From NCBI GenBank assembly GCA_937976375.1, contig CALJRU010000062.1:1-32334 (forward strand): a DNA stretch of 32,334 nt, read 5' to 3'. The notes beneath the pieces were generated by a model that was not told the origin of the DNA, did no database searches, and saw only the letters and a list, made by a program, of their open reading frames with translations. This DNA is from an uncultured Peptococcaceae bacterium. Lineage in GTDB: Bacteria; Bacillota; Peptococcia; Peptococcales; Peptococcaceae. Shown piece after piece: positions 23,283-31,248 of the stretch (the stretch's first letter is position 1; each line of letters opens with the position of its first letter). The translations under genes and the position numbers were made by a program.

Positions 23283-23368
23283 TGCCGGAGACCGGGATCG
23301 AACCGGTACGAAGTGTTACCTTCGCAGGATTTTAAGTCCTGTGCGTCTGCCAGTTCCGCCACTCCGGC
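23283..23368 (-). tRNA. tRNA-Leu (anticodon UAA)
   Basis: 86 bases. The acceptor stem GCCGGAG/CTCCGGC, the long variable arm with the GCGAAGGTAACACTTCGT stem, the T-loop GGTTCGATCCC and the anticodon loop CTTAAAA give UAA. Discriminator A follows; CCA is not encoded. Confidence 0.96.
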
Positions 23369-23371
23369 TAC

Positions 23372-23442
23372 AGGCGACACCCAGATTCGAACTGGGGGTG
23401 AAGGATTTGCAGTCCTCTGCCTTACCACTTGGCTATGTCGCC
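23372..23442 (-). tRNA. tRNA-Cys (anticodon GCA)
   Basis: 71 bases. Acceptor stem GGCGACA/TGTCGCC with U discriminator, anticodon loop CTGCAAA and T-loop AGTTCGAATCT. It is transcribed first, three bases ahead of tRNA-Leu. CCA is not encoded. Confidence 0.96.
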
Positions 23443-23475
23443 GCACCGAGCGCGCCTTGCGCTACAACGATATTT

Positions 23476-23504
23476 ATTATAGCAGGGAGGTTGAGATTCG
23501 TCAA
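23476..23504 (-). promoter_or_regulatory. tRNA-Cys/Leu promoter
   Basis: TTGACG (23504-23499) and TATAAT (23481-23476) on the minus strand are 17 bases apart, 34 bases before tRNA-Cys. Confidence 0.85.
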
Positions 23505-23564
23505 TCGTTTTTTATCGTTTTTTTCGTTTTTTATTAAATAATCTTCATTTACCCGCTCTATTAT

Positions 23565-23587
23565 CTGGAAAAACGTCTTTTTTCCAG
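23565..23587. repeat. 9-bp inverted repeat in AT-rich intergenic DNA
   Basis: CTGGAAAAA (23565-23573) and TTTTTCCAG (23579-23587) surround CGTCT. No gene lies between 23505 and 23712. The hairpin could be an operator or a weak transcription pause site. Confidence 0.4.
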
Positions 23588-23712
23588 CATTTATCGACAT
23601 TCTATTTTATCATTTTGATTGTGTCAATTCATGCAAACAGCATCCATCATTTGTCTTGTCTATTTATATAAATTTATTTCATTGATATTTTTCGCCATTT
23701 TTTCTTAACACC

Positions 23713-23745
23713 AAAAAAGCTCCACCGCTATGCGGTGGAGCTTTT
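23713..23745 (-). terminator. ispH-rpsA terminator
   Basis: AAAAGCTCCACCGC (23715-23728) pairs perfectly with GCGGTGGAGCTTTT (23732-23745) around TAT. The A-run gives TTTTTT in the minus-strand transcript. It lies ten bases after the stop. Confidence 0.92.
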
Positions 23746-23754
23746 AAAGATTAA

Positions 23755-25791
23755 TTAGTCATCGTTTTCTTCGATGAGTTCAGCCAGATGAGCAAATGCA
23801 TCATTGCTGAGTTCTTCATTCACTTCTGGAATGTCGCTCTTTGGCTTTGGCTGTCTCTTTGGTTTTGCAGGAGCAGCTGGCTTTTCAACCACTGGACGTT
23901 CCTTCAGATCCTTGATAGAAAGGCTGATGCGTTTACGATCTTCATCCACTTCAAGAACCTTAACCTGTACTTCCTGGCCGATGGACAGTGCATCTTCAAC
24001 CTTGTCAACATGTTCCCAAGCAATCTGAGAAATATGAACAAGACCATCTACACCATCTTCAAGTGCAACAAAAGCGCCAAATGGAGCAATACGCACTACT
24101 TTGCCAGTGAAAACAGAACCTGCTGGGTACTTTTCAGCAACATTATCCCATGGATTCTGAATGAGCTTCTTCAAGCTCAAGCTGATTTTGCCCTTTTCGC
24201 GATCAGCGCTGAGAACATAGACTTCGATTTCGTCGCCAACATTGACAACGTCGGTAGGCTGCTTAACGCGGCCCCAGCCCATTTCAGAAATATGAAGAAG
24301 TCCGTCTACTCCGCCAAGATCCACGAATGCGCCAAAGTTTGCGATACGCTGTACGCGGCCTTTGAGGACCTGACCTTCTTCAATGTTTGCCCAGAACTGT
24401 TCACGCGCAGTCTTTTCTTCTTCTTCCAGCACAACACGGCGGGAAAGAATGATTTTGCGGTTTTCAGGATTTGGATCAAATTCAATGATCTTGAAGCGAT
24501 AGGTGTTGCCCACAAAGGATTTGATGTCGTCAACATACTTGGTGTCGAGATGAGATGCTGGCACAAAGCCACGTGCACCGATATCTACGATAACGCCGCC
24601 CTTGACACCGCTAACAACCTTTGCTTCGATGACTTCACCATTGTCAAATTTCTGCTGAAGTTCATCCATTGCTTTTTCCTGATCAGCACGTTTTTTGGAC
24701 AAAACCATGTGACCTTCGTTGTTTTCCATCTTAATGACCATAACTTGGATTTCATCGCCAACTTTAACGATGTCTTCGACATCTGGATCTTTTTGGAAGG
24801 ACAGCTCCTTGATTGGAATAACGCCTTCGGATTTACCACCTACGTCGACCATTACTTCGTCGGGATTAATCTTTACGACGGTACCTGTTACGACATCATA
24901 AAGATTAAGTGGTTCCAAAGTACCATAACCCTGTTCTAAACCTTGTTCCATTGTTAATTCTTCCATCTTGTCAATGACCTCCCTAATTATCCAGTCAGGA
25001 GTCGATGCTCCTGCTGTTAAACCAATTTTATTGATGCCTTCAAACCATTCATTCTGCAGATCAGCTGCAGATTCAACGTGTTTGGTTGTTACGCCTGCAT
25101 CCTGGCAGATTGAAACGAGCTTGCAGGTATTGGCGCTGTTATAACCACCAATAACGATCATCAGATCTACCTGGCGTGCAAGGTCGCTGGCATCAGATTG
25201 TCTGTCTCTTGTCGCTGCACAAATAGTGTTGTGAATCACAAGCTCTTCTAAATCAAGACTTTTAAGATATTCCACAGCATTTTCAAAGCGCTCATACTTC
25301 TCAGTGGTCTGAGAAACAAGGCATATTTTTTTGCCTGTAAGAGACAGTGCCTTCAATTCATCCATACTGATAAATACAATGGCTGTGTCGCCGGTCCAGC
25401 CAACGATAGCCATTACTTCCGGATGATTTCGATCACCCAGAATCAATACTTGATACCCTGCTTCTGCATGTTCACGCGCTATTTGCTGTACCTTTTTGAC
25501 TTTTGGACAGGTACAATCAAAATAGGTGTGTCCCGCAGCTTCAATATCCTGATAAACAGAAGGCGCAACGCCATGTGTACGAATAAGAACGTTTTTCTCT
25601 TGAATGTCCTTCAAATCATCATAGGATCGAATACCAAGAGATTCCAATCGTGCAACCTCCTGAGGATTGTGAATCAACGGTCCCAGCGTTGCAATAGGAC
25701 CTTTCCCTTCCTCTATGAGTTTTTCACCTTTATTGATTGCCGCTCTGACGCCGAAACAAAATCCAGCATTGGGCGCTAATTTGATTTCCAT
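23755..25791 (-). CDS. ispH: IspH-ribosomal protein S1 fusion (HMBPP reductase / S1)
   Basis: Encodes 678 residues from ATG 25791, with GAGAGGG upstream; an in-frame ATG at 25818 has no good site. Residues 1-280 are IspH, the last enzyme of the MEP isoprenoid pathway (HMBPP to IPP and DMAPP). Its cluster Cys are C12 ('GFCFGV'), C95 ('CTCPKVKK') and C191 ('TICAATRDRQ'). From about 300, four S1 RNA-binding repeats follow, with landmarks 'VDVGGKSEGVIPI', 'VDIGARGFVPASHL', 'GAFVDLGGVDGLLHISEM' and 'GAFVALEDGVDGLVHISQI', then a Lys/Pro-rich linker and acidic tail. The fusion is known from Negativicutes and some Clostridia. It has its own promoter at 25832-25860. Confidence 0.96.
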   Translation of the reverse strand: MEIKLAPNAGFCFGVRAAINKGEKLIEEGKGPIATLGPLIHNPQEVARLESLGIRSYDDLKDIQEKNVLIRTHGVAPSVYQDIEAAGHTYFDCTCPKVKKVQQIAREHAEAGYQVLILGDRNHPEVMAIVGWTGDTAIVFISMDELKALSLTGKKICLVSQTTEKYERFENAVEYLKSLDLEELVIHNTICAATRDRQSDASDLARQVDLMIVIGGYNSANTCKLVSICQDAGVTTKHVESAADLQNEWFEGINKIGLTAGASTPDWIIREVIDKMEELTMEQGLEQGYGTLEPLNLYDVVTGTVVKINPDEVMVDVGGKSEGVIPIKELSFQKDPDVEDIVKVGDEIQVMVIKMENNEGHMVLSKKRADQEKAMDELQQKFDNGEVIEAKVVSGVKGGVIVDIGARGFVPASHLDTKYVDDIKSFVGNTYRFKIIEFDPNPENRKIILSRRVVLEEEEKTAREQFWANIEEGQVLKGRVQRIANFGAFVDLGGVDGLLHISEMGWGRVKQPTDVVNVGDEIEVYVLSADREKGKISLSLKKLIQNPWDNVAEKYPAGSVFTGKVVRIAPFGAFVALEDGVDGLVHISQIAWEHVDKVEDALSIGQEVQVKVLEVDEDRKRISLSIKDLKERPVVEKPAAPAKPKRQPKPKSDIPEVNEELSNDAFAHLAELIEENDD

Positions 25792-25831
25792 TCTTAACCC
25801 TCTCAAACGTATGCACATTCAATTACACCTT

Positions 25832-25860
25832 ATTATACCTAATAACGGCCATAATGCCAA
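25832..25860 (-). promoter_or_regulatory. Promoter of the ispH-rpsA gene
   Basis: TTGGCA (25860-25855) and TATAAT (25837-25832) on the minus strand are 17 bases apart, inside the 72-base gap after cmk. The fusion gene can therefore be transcribed without the upstream genes. Confidence 0.85.
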
Positions 25861-25863
25861 ACA

Positions 25864-26517
25864 TTATTTTGAAATAATTTCAATTATTTTTTCCAGAACC
25901 TGATTTGCATCCAAAGCATCCGTATCTACCAAAATAGCATCACTTGCTTGCTTGAGAGGTGCAATATCTCTTGTACTGTCCAATCGATCTCTTCGAGTGA
26001 TATCTGCTACCAGTTCCTGATAATCCTGATGAATGCCTTTTGCCTCCAATTCTAAATAACGACGGCGCGCACGTTCTTCAACACTGGCAGTAATAAAGAA
26101 TTTATAGTCCGCATTTGGCAAAACCACCGTTCCAATATCACGCCCATCCATAACCACTGATGTTTCAGCCGCAATGCGCTGCTGTTGACGTGTCATTGCC
26201 ATGCGCACACTCGGCAGTTTTGCATACTCACTAACGATTTTCGATATTTCCGGCTTGCGAATGGCTTCCTCAATGTTTTCATCATGATCAAATAAGCATT
26301 TTTTCTCATCAATCATACGAAAGTTTAAGGATAATCCACCAAGCAGATTCTCTAATTTTTCGCCTTCTTCCGCCGGTACATGATGTCGCTGTGCCAAAAA
26401 TGCCACGCCACGGTACATAGCACCTGTATCCAGATAAATGATTCCAAGATGCTTTGCCAGCGCTTTTGCTAATGTGCTTTTGCCAACACCAGCCGGCCCA
26501 TCAATCGCAATCTGCAT
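25864..26517 (-). CDS. cmk: Cytidylate kinase
   Basis: Encodes 217 residues from ATG 26517, with GGAGGA upstream. It phosphorylates CMP and dCMP with ATP. The P-loop is GPAGVGKST (7-15); 'YLDTGAMYRG' and 'VVMDGRDIGTVVLPNADYKF' are signature segments of the CMP kinase family, and the lid region contains 'RDRLDSTRDIAPL'. The length is normal. It lies 20 bases after the HutP-family gene and upstream of ispH-rpsA, a gene order seen in several Firmicutes. Confidence 0.96.
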   Translation of the reverse strand: MQIAIDGPAGVGKSTLAKALAKHLGIIYLDTGAMYRGVAFLAQRHHVPAEEGEKLENLLGGLSLNFRMIDEKKCLFDHDENIEEAIRKPEISKIVSEYAKLPSVRMAMTRQQQRIAAETSVVMDGRDIGTVVLPNADYKFFITASVEERARRRYLELEAKGIHQDYQELVADITRRDRLDSTRDIAPLKQASDAILVDTDALDANQVLEKIIEIISK

Positions 26518-26537
26518 ACTTTCTCCTCCATAACTGA

Positions 26538-26957
26538 TTAAATCAAACGATGCGCCAATCCCAGCGCAACATCATCCAAATACAATAATCCTATACTCAA
26601 AAACACAGAGACACTGATATGCTCATGACACCGTGCCAGACCAATTTTTCCACCCACGCTCATACCGCTGGCTTTCGATGCCACTTGACTAAGCGCATCA
26701 TGCAGTGCACCTGCAATGGAACCATCTTCACGTGGGGAATTCTCTGCAATAAGCCCTTCACGTCGTGCCGCGACAATTGCTTGTTCCACCATTTTATTCA
26801 TTGATTTTAAAAAATCACCACCAATATCAATGGCAGCTGTCTTGATACCCTCTTCAGCATATTTTTTCTTAAGTTGATGTTCCGTCTCTCTATTTTCAGA
26901 AATAGCCATATGCACAGCTGCACGTGCAACCACTTTACTCTGATTGATCGTATTCAC
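26538..26957 (-). CDS. HutP-family RNA-binding-type protein
   Basis: Encodes 139 residues from a GTG at 26957 whose first base overlaps the TAG of the upstream gene (TAGTG). The length and end ('GLARCHEHISVSVFLSIGLLYLDDVALGLAHRLI' region, 107-139) match HutP. In Bacillus that is a histidine- and Mg-dependent antiterminator binding NAG repeats in hut mRNA. Candidate metal/histidine ligands are H111, H113 and H136. No histidine-utilisation genes are nearby; the gene sits between a flavoprotein gene and cmk. The target RNA is therefore unknown, and the protein may have a different role from the Bacillus one. Confidence 0.8.
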   Translation of the reverse strand: MNTINQSKVVARAAVHMAISENRETEHQLKKKYAEEGIKTAAIDIGGDFLKSMNKMVEQAIVAARREGLIAENSPREDGSIAGALHDALSQVASKASGMSVGGKIGLARCHEHISVSVFLSIGLLYLDDVALGLAHRLI

Positions 26958-28237
26958 TATTCAGACTTCCTCTCATGGATATATTGACAAACAGCTTGTC
27001 CTGCAGCATGTCCCGTCGAAAATGCGATTTGCAGATTAAAACCGCCTGTGTACGCATCAATATCGAGCAGCTCTCCAGCTGCAAACAAACCTGGAATTTT
27101 TTTCACCATCATGGTTTTTGGATCTACAGCTTTTGTTGCCAAGCCTCCCGCCGTAACAATGCCTTCACTAAGAGAACGGGTACCTGTTAGCGTAAATGAA
27201 AAATCTTTTAGACGCGCGACAATCTGCTGCCGTTCCTCTTTCGTTAATTGATGCAGCACTTTATCAGCATCAACACCACACTGCGCGATAAAAACAGGCA
27301 CCATTTTTTGCGGCAGCAATGTTTTTAACATATTTGAAAGATGCTTGTTAGGCATCGCATGAATCTCTCTCAATAAGCGTTCATCCAATTTGTGCTCAGA
27401 CAAAGCTGGTTTCAAATCAATATGAGCCAAAAGCACCTGTCTTTTTTTCTGCCAAAAGTCAGCACAATGTCCACTTGCAGATAATACAATTGGTCCACTG
27501 ATGCCAAAGTGAGTAAACAGCATTTCTCCCTGTTCACTATACAAAATCTTACCACGCACATCATCAATGGTCAGGCGCACATTTCGTAAACTTAGCCCCT
27601 GTAACTGTGGCACCCATTCTTCCTTCGTATTCAACGGCACCAACGCAGGATAAGGCGCTATCACTGGCTGGCCCATATTTTCCAGCCAGGCATAACCATC
27701 ACCGGTACTTCCGGTTCCCGGATAAGAGGCACCTCCAGTACAAATAACCACAGCCTTTGCTTGCCAATGTTTTTCCTTAGCATCCACAATTTCAAAGCGG
27801 CCATTATCCAAACATGTTAACGTTTTAACCTTCACGTCACAATGAATCGCAACACCTTGTTTTTTCGCTTCTGCAACAAGCGTGTCAACAATATCCTGTG
27901 CATGATCACTTTCCGGAAATACTCTATCTCCGCGCTCAACTTTAAGCGCACAGCCATGTTCTGTAAAAAAATTCCACACGTCTCTGTTATCAAAAGCATT
28001 CAAACTGGAATACATGAACTTAGGATTGCGGCGAATCTGCTGCAAAATTTCTTCATGGCTCTTAACTGTCGTCACATTACAGCGGCCTTTACCCGTAATA
28101 CGTATTTTTCGCCCACAAGACGCCATTTTTTCCAGCAGCACCACGCGACATCCGCTTTTCGCAGCAGTCAATGCCGCCATCAAGCCACTGGCACCAGCGC
28201 CAATCACTATAACATCGTCCACCTTGTTCACCTCCAT
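26957..28237 (-). CDS. NAD(P)/FAD-dependent oxidoreductase (BaiN/YhiN/HI0933 family)
   Basis: Encodes 426 residues from ATG 28237 behind GGAGGTG. The FAD-binding motif GAGASG is at 13-18, followed by 'LLEKMASCGRKIRITGKGRCNVTT', the family hallmark. A second FAD contact is 'GLFAAGELLDIDAYTGGFNLQ' near the C-terminus. The family includes BaiN, reported to act on bile-acid intermediates, and E. coli YhiN. For most members the substrate is unknown, and nothing in this context points to bile acids. It is the first gene of the unit that continues into the hutP-like gene and cmk. Confidence 0.9.
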   Translation of the reverse strand: MEVNKVDDVIVIGAGASGLMAALTAAKSGCRVVLLEKMASCGRKIRITGKGRCNVTTVKSHEEILQQIRRNPKFMYSSLNAFDNRDVWNFFTEHGCALKVERGDRVFPESDHAQDIVDTLVAEAKKQGVAIHCDVKVKTLTCLDNGRFEIVDAKEKHWQAKAVVICTGGASYPGTGSTGDGYAWLENMGQPVIAPYPALVPLNTKEEWVPQLQGLSLRNVRLTIDDVRGKILYSEQGEMLFTHFGISGPIVLSASGHCADFWQKKRQVLLAHIDLKPALSEHKLDERLLREIHAMPNKHLSNMLKTLLPQKMVPVFIAQCGVDADKVLHQLTKEERQQIVARLKDFSFTLTGTRSLSEGIVTAGGLATKAVDPKTMMVKKIPGLFAAGELLDIDAYTGGFNLQIAFSTGHAAGQAVCQYIHERKSE

Positions 28238-28430
28238 GTGTACTAAAATAGAATAGCATGAGTTTTCCCTTGCAACAATCTTTTTTCATGCAACTTTTTC
28301 CATAACAAAAAAGCACATTTAATTATGAGGCATTTTCATTAAATATGATTACAAATTGCCTCAAATCCCTTGAATGAATGTGTAGAATATGTTAATTTTA
28401 TATTACCGATTTTATTCAAGGAGAATGATC

Positions 28431-30221
28431 ATGACTAACAATCAAACGCTGCTGTCCTGGGTCGATGAGATGACACGTCTCTGCCAGCCGGACAATGTCG
28501 TCTGGTTTGACGGATCCGACGCGCAGCAACAACAAATTCTACAAAACCTTATGGACCAAAATGCTGTTGTAAAACTTAATGAAGAGAAGCATCCAAATTG
28601 CTATCTCTTCCGTTCGCATATTTCTGATGTTGCCCGTGTTGAGGAACGCACATTTATCGCCAGTGAAAAAGAAGAAGATGCCGGTCCAACCAATAACTGG
28701 TATCCACCAAAAGAACTGAAAGAAAAAATGCGCGCACTTTACAACGGCTCTATGAAAGGGCGCACGCTCTATGTCATCCCATTCTGCATGGGTCCTATTG
28801 ACAGTCCTGCCGGCCGCATCGGTGTACAAATTACTGACAGTCCATACGTTGCACTCAATATGAAAATTATGACGCGCACTGGACAAAAAGTGCTCGATCG
28901 CCTTGGCGATGATGGCTTTTTCGTTCCATGTCTCCATTCTGTCGGCAAACCATTGAACAATGGAGAAACGGATGATGCTTGGCCATGTGCACCAATGGAA
29001 GAAAAATACATCGCACATTTTCCTGAAACGCGCGAAATCTGGAGCTATGGTTCCGGTTATGGTGGAAATGCGTTGCTTGGCAAAAAATGCCTGGCGCTGC
29101 GTATTGCATCCGTCATGGCACGTGATGAAGGATGGATGGCTGAACATATGCTCATCCTTAAAATCACCAATCCTGAAGGTCGTGTAAAACATATCTGCGC
29201 AGCCTTCCCAAGTGCATGCGGAAAAACGAATCTTGCCATGCTGGTGCCTACCTTGCCCGGCTGGAAAGTTGAAACCATCGGCGATGACATTGCTTGGCTG
29301 CACGTTGGCGAAGATGGACGACTCTATGCCATCAACCCTGAAAACGGCTTTTTCGGTGTTGCGCCTGGAACTTCTGTCCGTTCTAACCCAATTGCTATTC
29401 AAACCATTAGCAAAAATACCATCTTTACCAATGTCGCTCTAACCGACGATAATGATGTATGGTGGGAAGGTCTCAGTCCTGCACCAGATCATTTGATTGA
29501 TTGGCAAGGCAATGACTGGACCAAAGATTCAGACCACCGCGCTGCGCATCCAAATTCCCGTTTTACGGCACCTGCTGCACAATGCCCAATCATCGCTGAA
29601 GACGAATGGGAAAAGCCAGAAGGTGTACCAATTGATGCCATTCTCTTTGGCGGCCGTCGTCCTTCGACCATTCCGCTGGTTTACGAAAGCTTTAATTGGC
29701 AGCACGGTGTCTTCTTGGGCTCCATCATGGGCAGCGAAGTGACTGCAGCCATTATCAGCGATCAGCTTGGAAAAGTACGCCGCGATCCATTCGCAATGCT
29801 GCCATTTATCGGCTATCATGTTGGTGATTACATTCAGCATTGGCTGGATATGACAAAACTGACCGATGAAAGCAAATTGCCTCGTATCTATTCTGTCAAC
29901 TGGTTCCGCAAAGACAGCGACGGGCAATTCATCTGGCCTGGGTACGGTGAAAACATTCGCGTTTTGGAATGGATTTTCAACCGTACTGACAATGCAGCTG
30001 GCGCCAAAGAAACGGCTATTGGTTACATTCCAGATATTAAAGACCTCAACACAGCTGGCTTAAACGTTTCTAACGAAGATGTAGAATTACTCTTAAATGT
30101 CAACCACGACGCTTGGGTCGAAGAAGCCAAATCTATTGAAGCACATTTTGCGTCCTACGGCGAAAAAATGCCACAAGCACTTTTTGACGAATTAGAAGCA
30201 TTAGAAAAACGTCTTGATTGA
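28431..30221 (+). CDS. pckG: Phosphoenolpyruvate carboxykinase (GTP)
   Basis: Encodes 596 residues from ATG 28431, with AAGGAGAA upstream; an in-frame start at 28389 lies before that site. It interconverts oxaloacetate and PEP with GTP/GDP. The kinase P-loop is 'FPSACGKTNLAML' (F259 on; K265), the form specific to GTP-dependent PEPCK. 'GDDIAWL' supplies the metal-binding aspartates, 'FGGRRPSTIPLVYESF' is the mobile-lid region, and 'NWFRKDSDGQFIWPGYGEN' is typical near the C-terminus. Length is normal for the family. In fermenters it can also run towards oxaloacetate to feed succinate or propionate formation. It is a single gene ended by a strong terminator. Confidence 0.97.
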   Translation: MTNNQTLLSWVDEMTRLCQPDNVVWFDGSDAQQQQILQNLMDQNAVVKLNEEKHPNCYLFRSHISDVARVEERTFIASEKEEDAGPTNNWYPPKELKEKMRALYNGSMKGRTLYVIPFCMGPIDSPAGRIGVQITDSPYVALNMKIMTRTGQKVLDRLGDDGFFVPCLHSVGKPLNNGETDDAWPCAPMEEKYIAHFPETREIWSYGSGYGGNALLGKKCLALRIASVMARDEGWMAEHMLILKITNPEGRVKHICAAFPSACGKTNLAMLVPTLPGWKVETIGDDIAWLHVGEDGRLYAINPENGFFGVAPGTSVRSNPIAIQTISKNTIFTNVALTDDNDVWWEGLSPAPDHLIDWQGNDWTKDSDHRAAHPNSRFTAPAAQCPIIAEDEWEKPEGVPIDAILFGGRRPSTIPLVYESFNWQHGVFLGSIMGSEVTAAIISDQLGKVRRDPFAMLPFIGYHVGDYIQHWLDMTKLTDESKLPRIYSVNWFRKDSDGQFIWPGYGENIRVLEWIFNRTDNAAGAKETAIGYIPDIKDLNTAGLNVSNEDVELLLNVNHDAWVEEAKSIEAHFASYGEKMPQALFDELEALEKRLD

Positions 30222-30235
30222 TCTCTACGTAAAAC

Positions 30236-30277
30236 AAAATGCCCATGCAGACAACATTGTCTGCATGGGCATTTTTT
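30236..30277. terminator. Bidirectional terminator between pckG and rdgB
   Basis: ATGCCCATGCAGACA (30239-30253) pairs perfectly with TGTCTGCATGGGCAT (30258-30272) around ACAT. AAAA precedes and TTTTTT follows. It ends pckG and abuts the stop of convergent rdgB. Confidence 0.93.
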
Positions 30278-30878
30278 ATGCGCCAAACACTTCACTTTTC
30301 AATATTTCCACAATCTTGCGCACAGCTTTACCACGATGGCTAATAGCATTCTTTTCATCCATAGACAGTTCGGCCGTTGTTTTATCGAACTCAGGCACAT
30401 AAAATAACGGATCATAGCCGAATCCATTATCTCCGTGTTTCTCGCGTAAAATGACACCGCGCATGATACCTTCAGCATCATATCGTTTTCCATTTTGATC
30501 GATAGCAACAATCGCGCAATGAAACTGAGCACCACGCTCATCGTCCGGTACATCTGCCAACGCCTCCAGAAGTTTGGCATTATTGGCCGCATCATTCTTG
30601 GTCTCGCCAGCATAGCGTGCCGAATAGATTCCTGGCGCACCATTCAACGCATCTACTTCAAGGCCGGAATCATCCGCAATACAGAGGCACCCAGTAGCAT
30701 CATAAACCGCTTTAGCTTTAATGTAAGCATTTTCTGCAAAGGTCGTTCCTGTTTCTTCGATCTCACCAATTTCCGGAAAATCTGCCAACGATTTGACTTC
30801 AACAGGTAAATCCATCATCAATTCTTTAAATTCTTTTAACTTACCTTTATTGCCAGAGGCAATGATCACTGTCTGCAT
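30276..30878 (-). CDS. rdgB: XTP/dITP diphosphatase (RdgB/HAM1)
   Basis: Encodes 200 residues from ATG 30878, six bases after AGGAGG; longer in-frame starts run into the tRNA gene. It hydrolyses non-canonical purine triphosphates (dITP, XTP) and keeps them out of DNA. Motifs: 'IIASGNKGKLKEF' (substrate loop), 'DDSGLEVDALNGAPGIYSARY' (catalytic Asp pair), 'GFGYDPLF' and the C-terminal 'ISHRGKAVRKI'. Length is normal. It is convergent with pckG and lies downstream of tRNA-Gly on the same strand, separated from it by a terminator. Confidence 0.96.
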   Translation of the reverse strand: MQTVIIASGNKGKLKEFKELMMDLPVEVKSLADFPEIGEIEETGTTFAENAYIKAKAVYDATGCLCIADDSGLEVDALNGAPGIYSARYAGETKNDAANNAKLLEALADVPDDERGAQFHCAIVAIDQNGKRYDAEGIMRGVILREKHGDNGFGYDPLFYVPEFDKTTAELSMDEKNAISHRGKAVRKIVEILKSEVFGA

Positions 30879-30902
30879 GTCCATCCTCCTCAGTTTTTTA
30901 AA

Positions 30903-30929
30903 TAAAAAAAGCACTCCGCTTGGAGTGCT
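30903..30929 (-). terminator. tRNA-Gly terminator
   Basis: AGCACTCC (30910-30917) pairs with GGAGTGCT (30922-30929) around GCTT. On the minus strand seven T follow. It starts four bases after the tRNA 3' end. Confidence 0.9.
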
Positions 30930-30932
30930 AAG

Positions 30933-31004
30933 AGCGGAAAACGAGATTCGAACTCGCGACCCTCGCCTTGGCAAGGCGATGCTCTACCACTGAGCCATTT
31001 CCGC
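30933..31004 (-). tRNA. tRNA-Gly (anticodon GCC)
   Basis: 72 bases. Acceptor stem GCGGAAA/TTTCCGC with U discriminator, anticodon loop TTGCCAA and T-loop AGTTCGAATCT. CCA is not encoded. Confidence 0.96.
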
Positions 31005-31050
31005 ATACCGTTTTGGTCACGGCACCAGTCCGCTCCCTCAACGCTAGATA

Positions 31051-31079
31051 AGGATACCACGCCATCATCATTTTTGCAA
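31051..31079 (-). promoter_or_regulatory. Probable tRNA-Gly promoter
   Basis: TTGCAA (31079-31074) and TATCCT (31056-31051) on the minus strand are 17 bases apart and 47 bases before the tRNA. Confidence 0.6.
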
Positions 31080-31187
31080 GTCTTTTTTTCAAATTTGATG
31101 TAGAAAATGTAAAATGTTCTCTATTCTCTTCATTTTTGACCATTCTTTACAAAAGCAACCCGATTATCATGACTTTCTCTTTATTTT

Positions 31188-31248
31188 TTGTCAAAAATAA
31201 GGTATCTTATAAGAGAATAAAAGCTTTCTTTATTATAAGGAGGATATC
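31188..31248 (+). promoter_or_regulatory. Leader of gap: weak promoter candidate and strong ribosome binding site
   Basis: TTGTCA (31188-31193) could be a -35, but the best -10 (TAAGAG at 31210-31215) is poor. A small palindrome CTTATAAG lies at 31206-31213. AAGGAGGAT at 31238-31246 is a near-perfect ribosome binding site, suited to a highly expressed gene. Confidence 0.4.

Noticed and set aside
23788..24939. 383-codon frame antisense to the S1 repeats
   Set aside because: Repetitive aromatic-rich translation that mirrors the S1 coding strand; no ribosome binding site.
26957..28237. Assigning the flavoprotein as a bile-acid enzyme (BaiN)
   Set aside because: No other bai genes are present, and the family is broad with mostly unknown substrates.
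28539..29402. 287-codon frame antisense to pckG
   Set aside because: pckG is unambiguous on the plus strand and the antisense frame has no family features.
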